Source: Oscillospiraceae bacterium
GTDB taxonomy: Bacteria > Bacillota_A > Clostridia > Oscillospirales > Oscillospiraceae
Reading direction: 5' to 3'
NCBI GenBank assembly: GCA_021771675.1
Contig: JAETOP010000146.1
Coordinates: forward strand, 1 to 6,987
Length of the DNA stretch: 6,987 nucleotides
How positions within the stretch are numbered: the first letter of the stretch is position 1; every line of letters begins with the position of its first letter. The position numbers and the translations under genes are program-made. Of this stretch, positions 6,384-6,987 are shown piece by piece. The notes below the pieces were generated by a model. The model was not told the DNA's origin. It saw only the letters and a list, made by a program, of their open reading frames with translations, and searched no databases.

Positions 6384-6413
6384 AACCTGGTATTTTATCA
6401 GGAGGTGGCCGGA

Positions 6414-6767
6414 ATGGATAAACCGGATGCTGAGCTTCATGCCCATTGCAACGACCAGGATCATGCCTATCTTCATGCCCACGGGATACCCCATTCCCAC
6501 GGTCATGTTCATGAAAATCAGAAAGCCGTGGTCAACCGGCTCTCCCGGGCCATCGGGCATCTGGAAAAGGTGCGCCGGATGGTGGAGGACGGTGAGGACT
6601 GCTCCGAGGTGCTGATTCAGCTGGCCGCCGTCCGCTCCGCTCTGGACAGCACCGGCAAGGTCATTCTCAAAGATCACATGCGCCACTGCATGGTGGATGC
6701 CGTGGCCGCCGGAGATCAGGAGGCCATCGACGATCTTTGCCAGGCCATCGACAAATTCATGAAATAG
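6414..6767 (+). CDS. CsoR/RcnR-family metal-sensing repressor, nickel-sensor-like, with His-rich tail
   Basis: The ATG at 6414 has GGAGG 8 bp upstream; a GTG at 6405 overlaps that site and is rejected. The product is 117 aa. Residues 1-34 form a tail with nine His; residues 38-117 are the all-helical DUF156 domain (NRLSRAIGHLEKVRRMVEDG, then CSEVLIQLAAVRSAL). The metal positions can be read by spacing: His31, Cys63, His88 and Cys92, that is H-C-H-C, with intervals of 32, 25 and 29 from the X-position cysteine as in the cyanobacterial nickel sensor InrS; copper CsoR is x-C-H-C and RcnR H-C-H-H. Metal binding should release DNA and derepress targets. Its place divergent from the His-rich/cooT operon makes that operon the likely target, with autoregulation. 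Copper or formaldehyde sensing is less likely. Confidence 0.9.
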   Translation: MDKPDAELHAHCNDQDHAYLHAHGIPHSHGHVHENQKAVVNRLSRAIGHLEKVRRMVEDGEDCSEVLIQLAAVRSALDSTGKVILKDHMRHCMVDAVAAGDQEAIDDLCQAIDKFMK

Positions 6768-6769
6768 GG

Positions 6770-6799
6770 ATACCCTGCTTCGCAACAGAAGCAGGGTAT
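6770..6799 (+). terminator. Intrinsic terminator of the CsoR-type repressor gene
   Basis: ATACCCTGCTTC (6770-6781) pairs perfectly with GAAGCAGGGTAT (6788-6799) around GCAACA, starting 3 bp after the stop. The following T tract is weak (TGCTTTG). Confidence 0.85.
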
Positions 6800-6987
6800 T
6801 GCTTTGTAATTATCAGGCCAAATTCGCAAATTGGTGTTTGGCGAGTTGATCCGGCGCACCCTCTGTTTGATCGTAGGGGAGGCTATCAGCCTCCCGCCAG
6901 GTGAAATACCTGAGTGTTCCGTTGAATGGTAGGAGCTGCTGGCTTTTGAGAAAGGCCCCTCTGTGTAAGGGGTAAGCGAAGCGCAGT
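6800..6987. repeat. Non-coding tail with hairpin and probable start of dispersed intergenic repeat
   Basis: No gene is seen. GGGAGGCT-atc-AGCCTCCC (6877-6895) is a perfect hairpin, followed by CAGGT-gaaat-ACCTG (6898-6912). The end, GGCCCCTCTGTGTAAGGGG (6953-6971), resembles the first part of a short palindromic repeat scattered in gut clostridial genomes; this is a memory-based impression and the element is cut by the window edge. Confidence 0.4.

Noticed and set aside
6324..6785. 153-aa minus-strand frame opposite the repressor gene
   Set aside because: Shadow of the CsoR-family frame; runs through the terminator hairpin and the promoter.

Overview
The window looks like chromosome of a low-to-moderate GC anaerobic Firmicute, most likely a gut Oscillospiraceae-type clostridium (inference from protein style, strong AGGAGG ribosome sites, consensus sigma-A promoters, and dispersed intergenic repeats of a kind common in that group). 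No RNA genes or CRISPR arrays were seen.

Positions 1 to about 2947 are the end of an integrative, probably mobilizable element. It carries a Cro/CI-type regulator (2204-2737, +) and, divergently, a tight minus-strand operon: excisionase, tyrosine integrase, ribbon-helix-helix mobilization-type protein, and a RecA/RepA-like ATPase that runs off the left edge. Two consensus promoters lie back to back between regulator and excisionase. The element ends against the 3' end of guaA, a known integration hotspot. Candidate integrase arm sites (two CGTTATCAAA repeats, 11 bp apart) lie just inside the boundary.

Positions 2948-3925 (-) hold a GMP synthase that has only the ATP pyrophosphatase and dimerization domains; the usual N-terminal glutaminase domain is absent. 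Directly upstream is a 169-bp near-palindromic, TTAA-flanked MITE-like repeat (3996-4164). Next comes a lower-GC orphan NTF2/SnoaL-like gene (4170-4538, -), then a two-gene minus-strand operon of a COG2426-type small membrane protein followed by a HIT-family hydrolase, ending in a hairpin at 4631-4656.

The most interesting part is 5632-6767, a compact candidate nickel-handling module. A very His-rich protein with a Cys4 cluster and a helical C-terminal domain lies 5 bp upstream of a CooT-family nickel-binding protein. Divergent from them is a CsoR/RcnR-family repressor whose ligand positions read His-Cys-His-Cys with the spacing of the nickel sensor InrS. The repressor has a His-rich tail sharing an LHAxGIPHxHxH motif with the His-rich protein. 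Both promoters carry G4 tracts right next to the -10 box, suggesting one repressor controls both sides. The right edge (6800-6987) is non-coding and holds a perfect hairpin and what looks like the start of a dispersed repeat.
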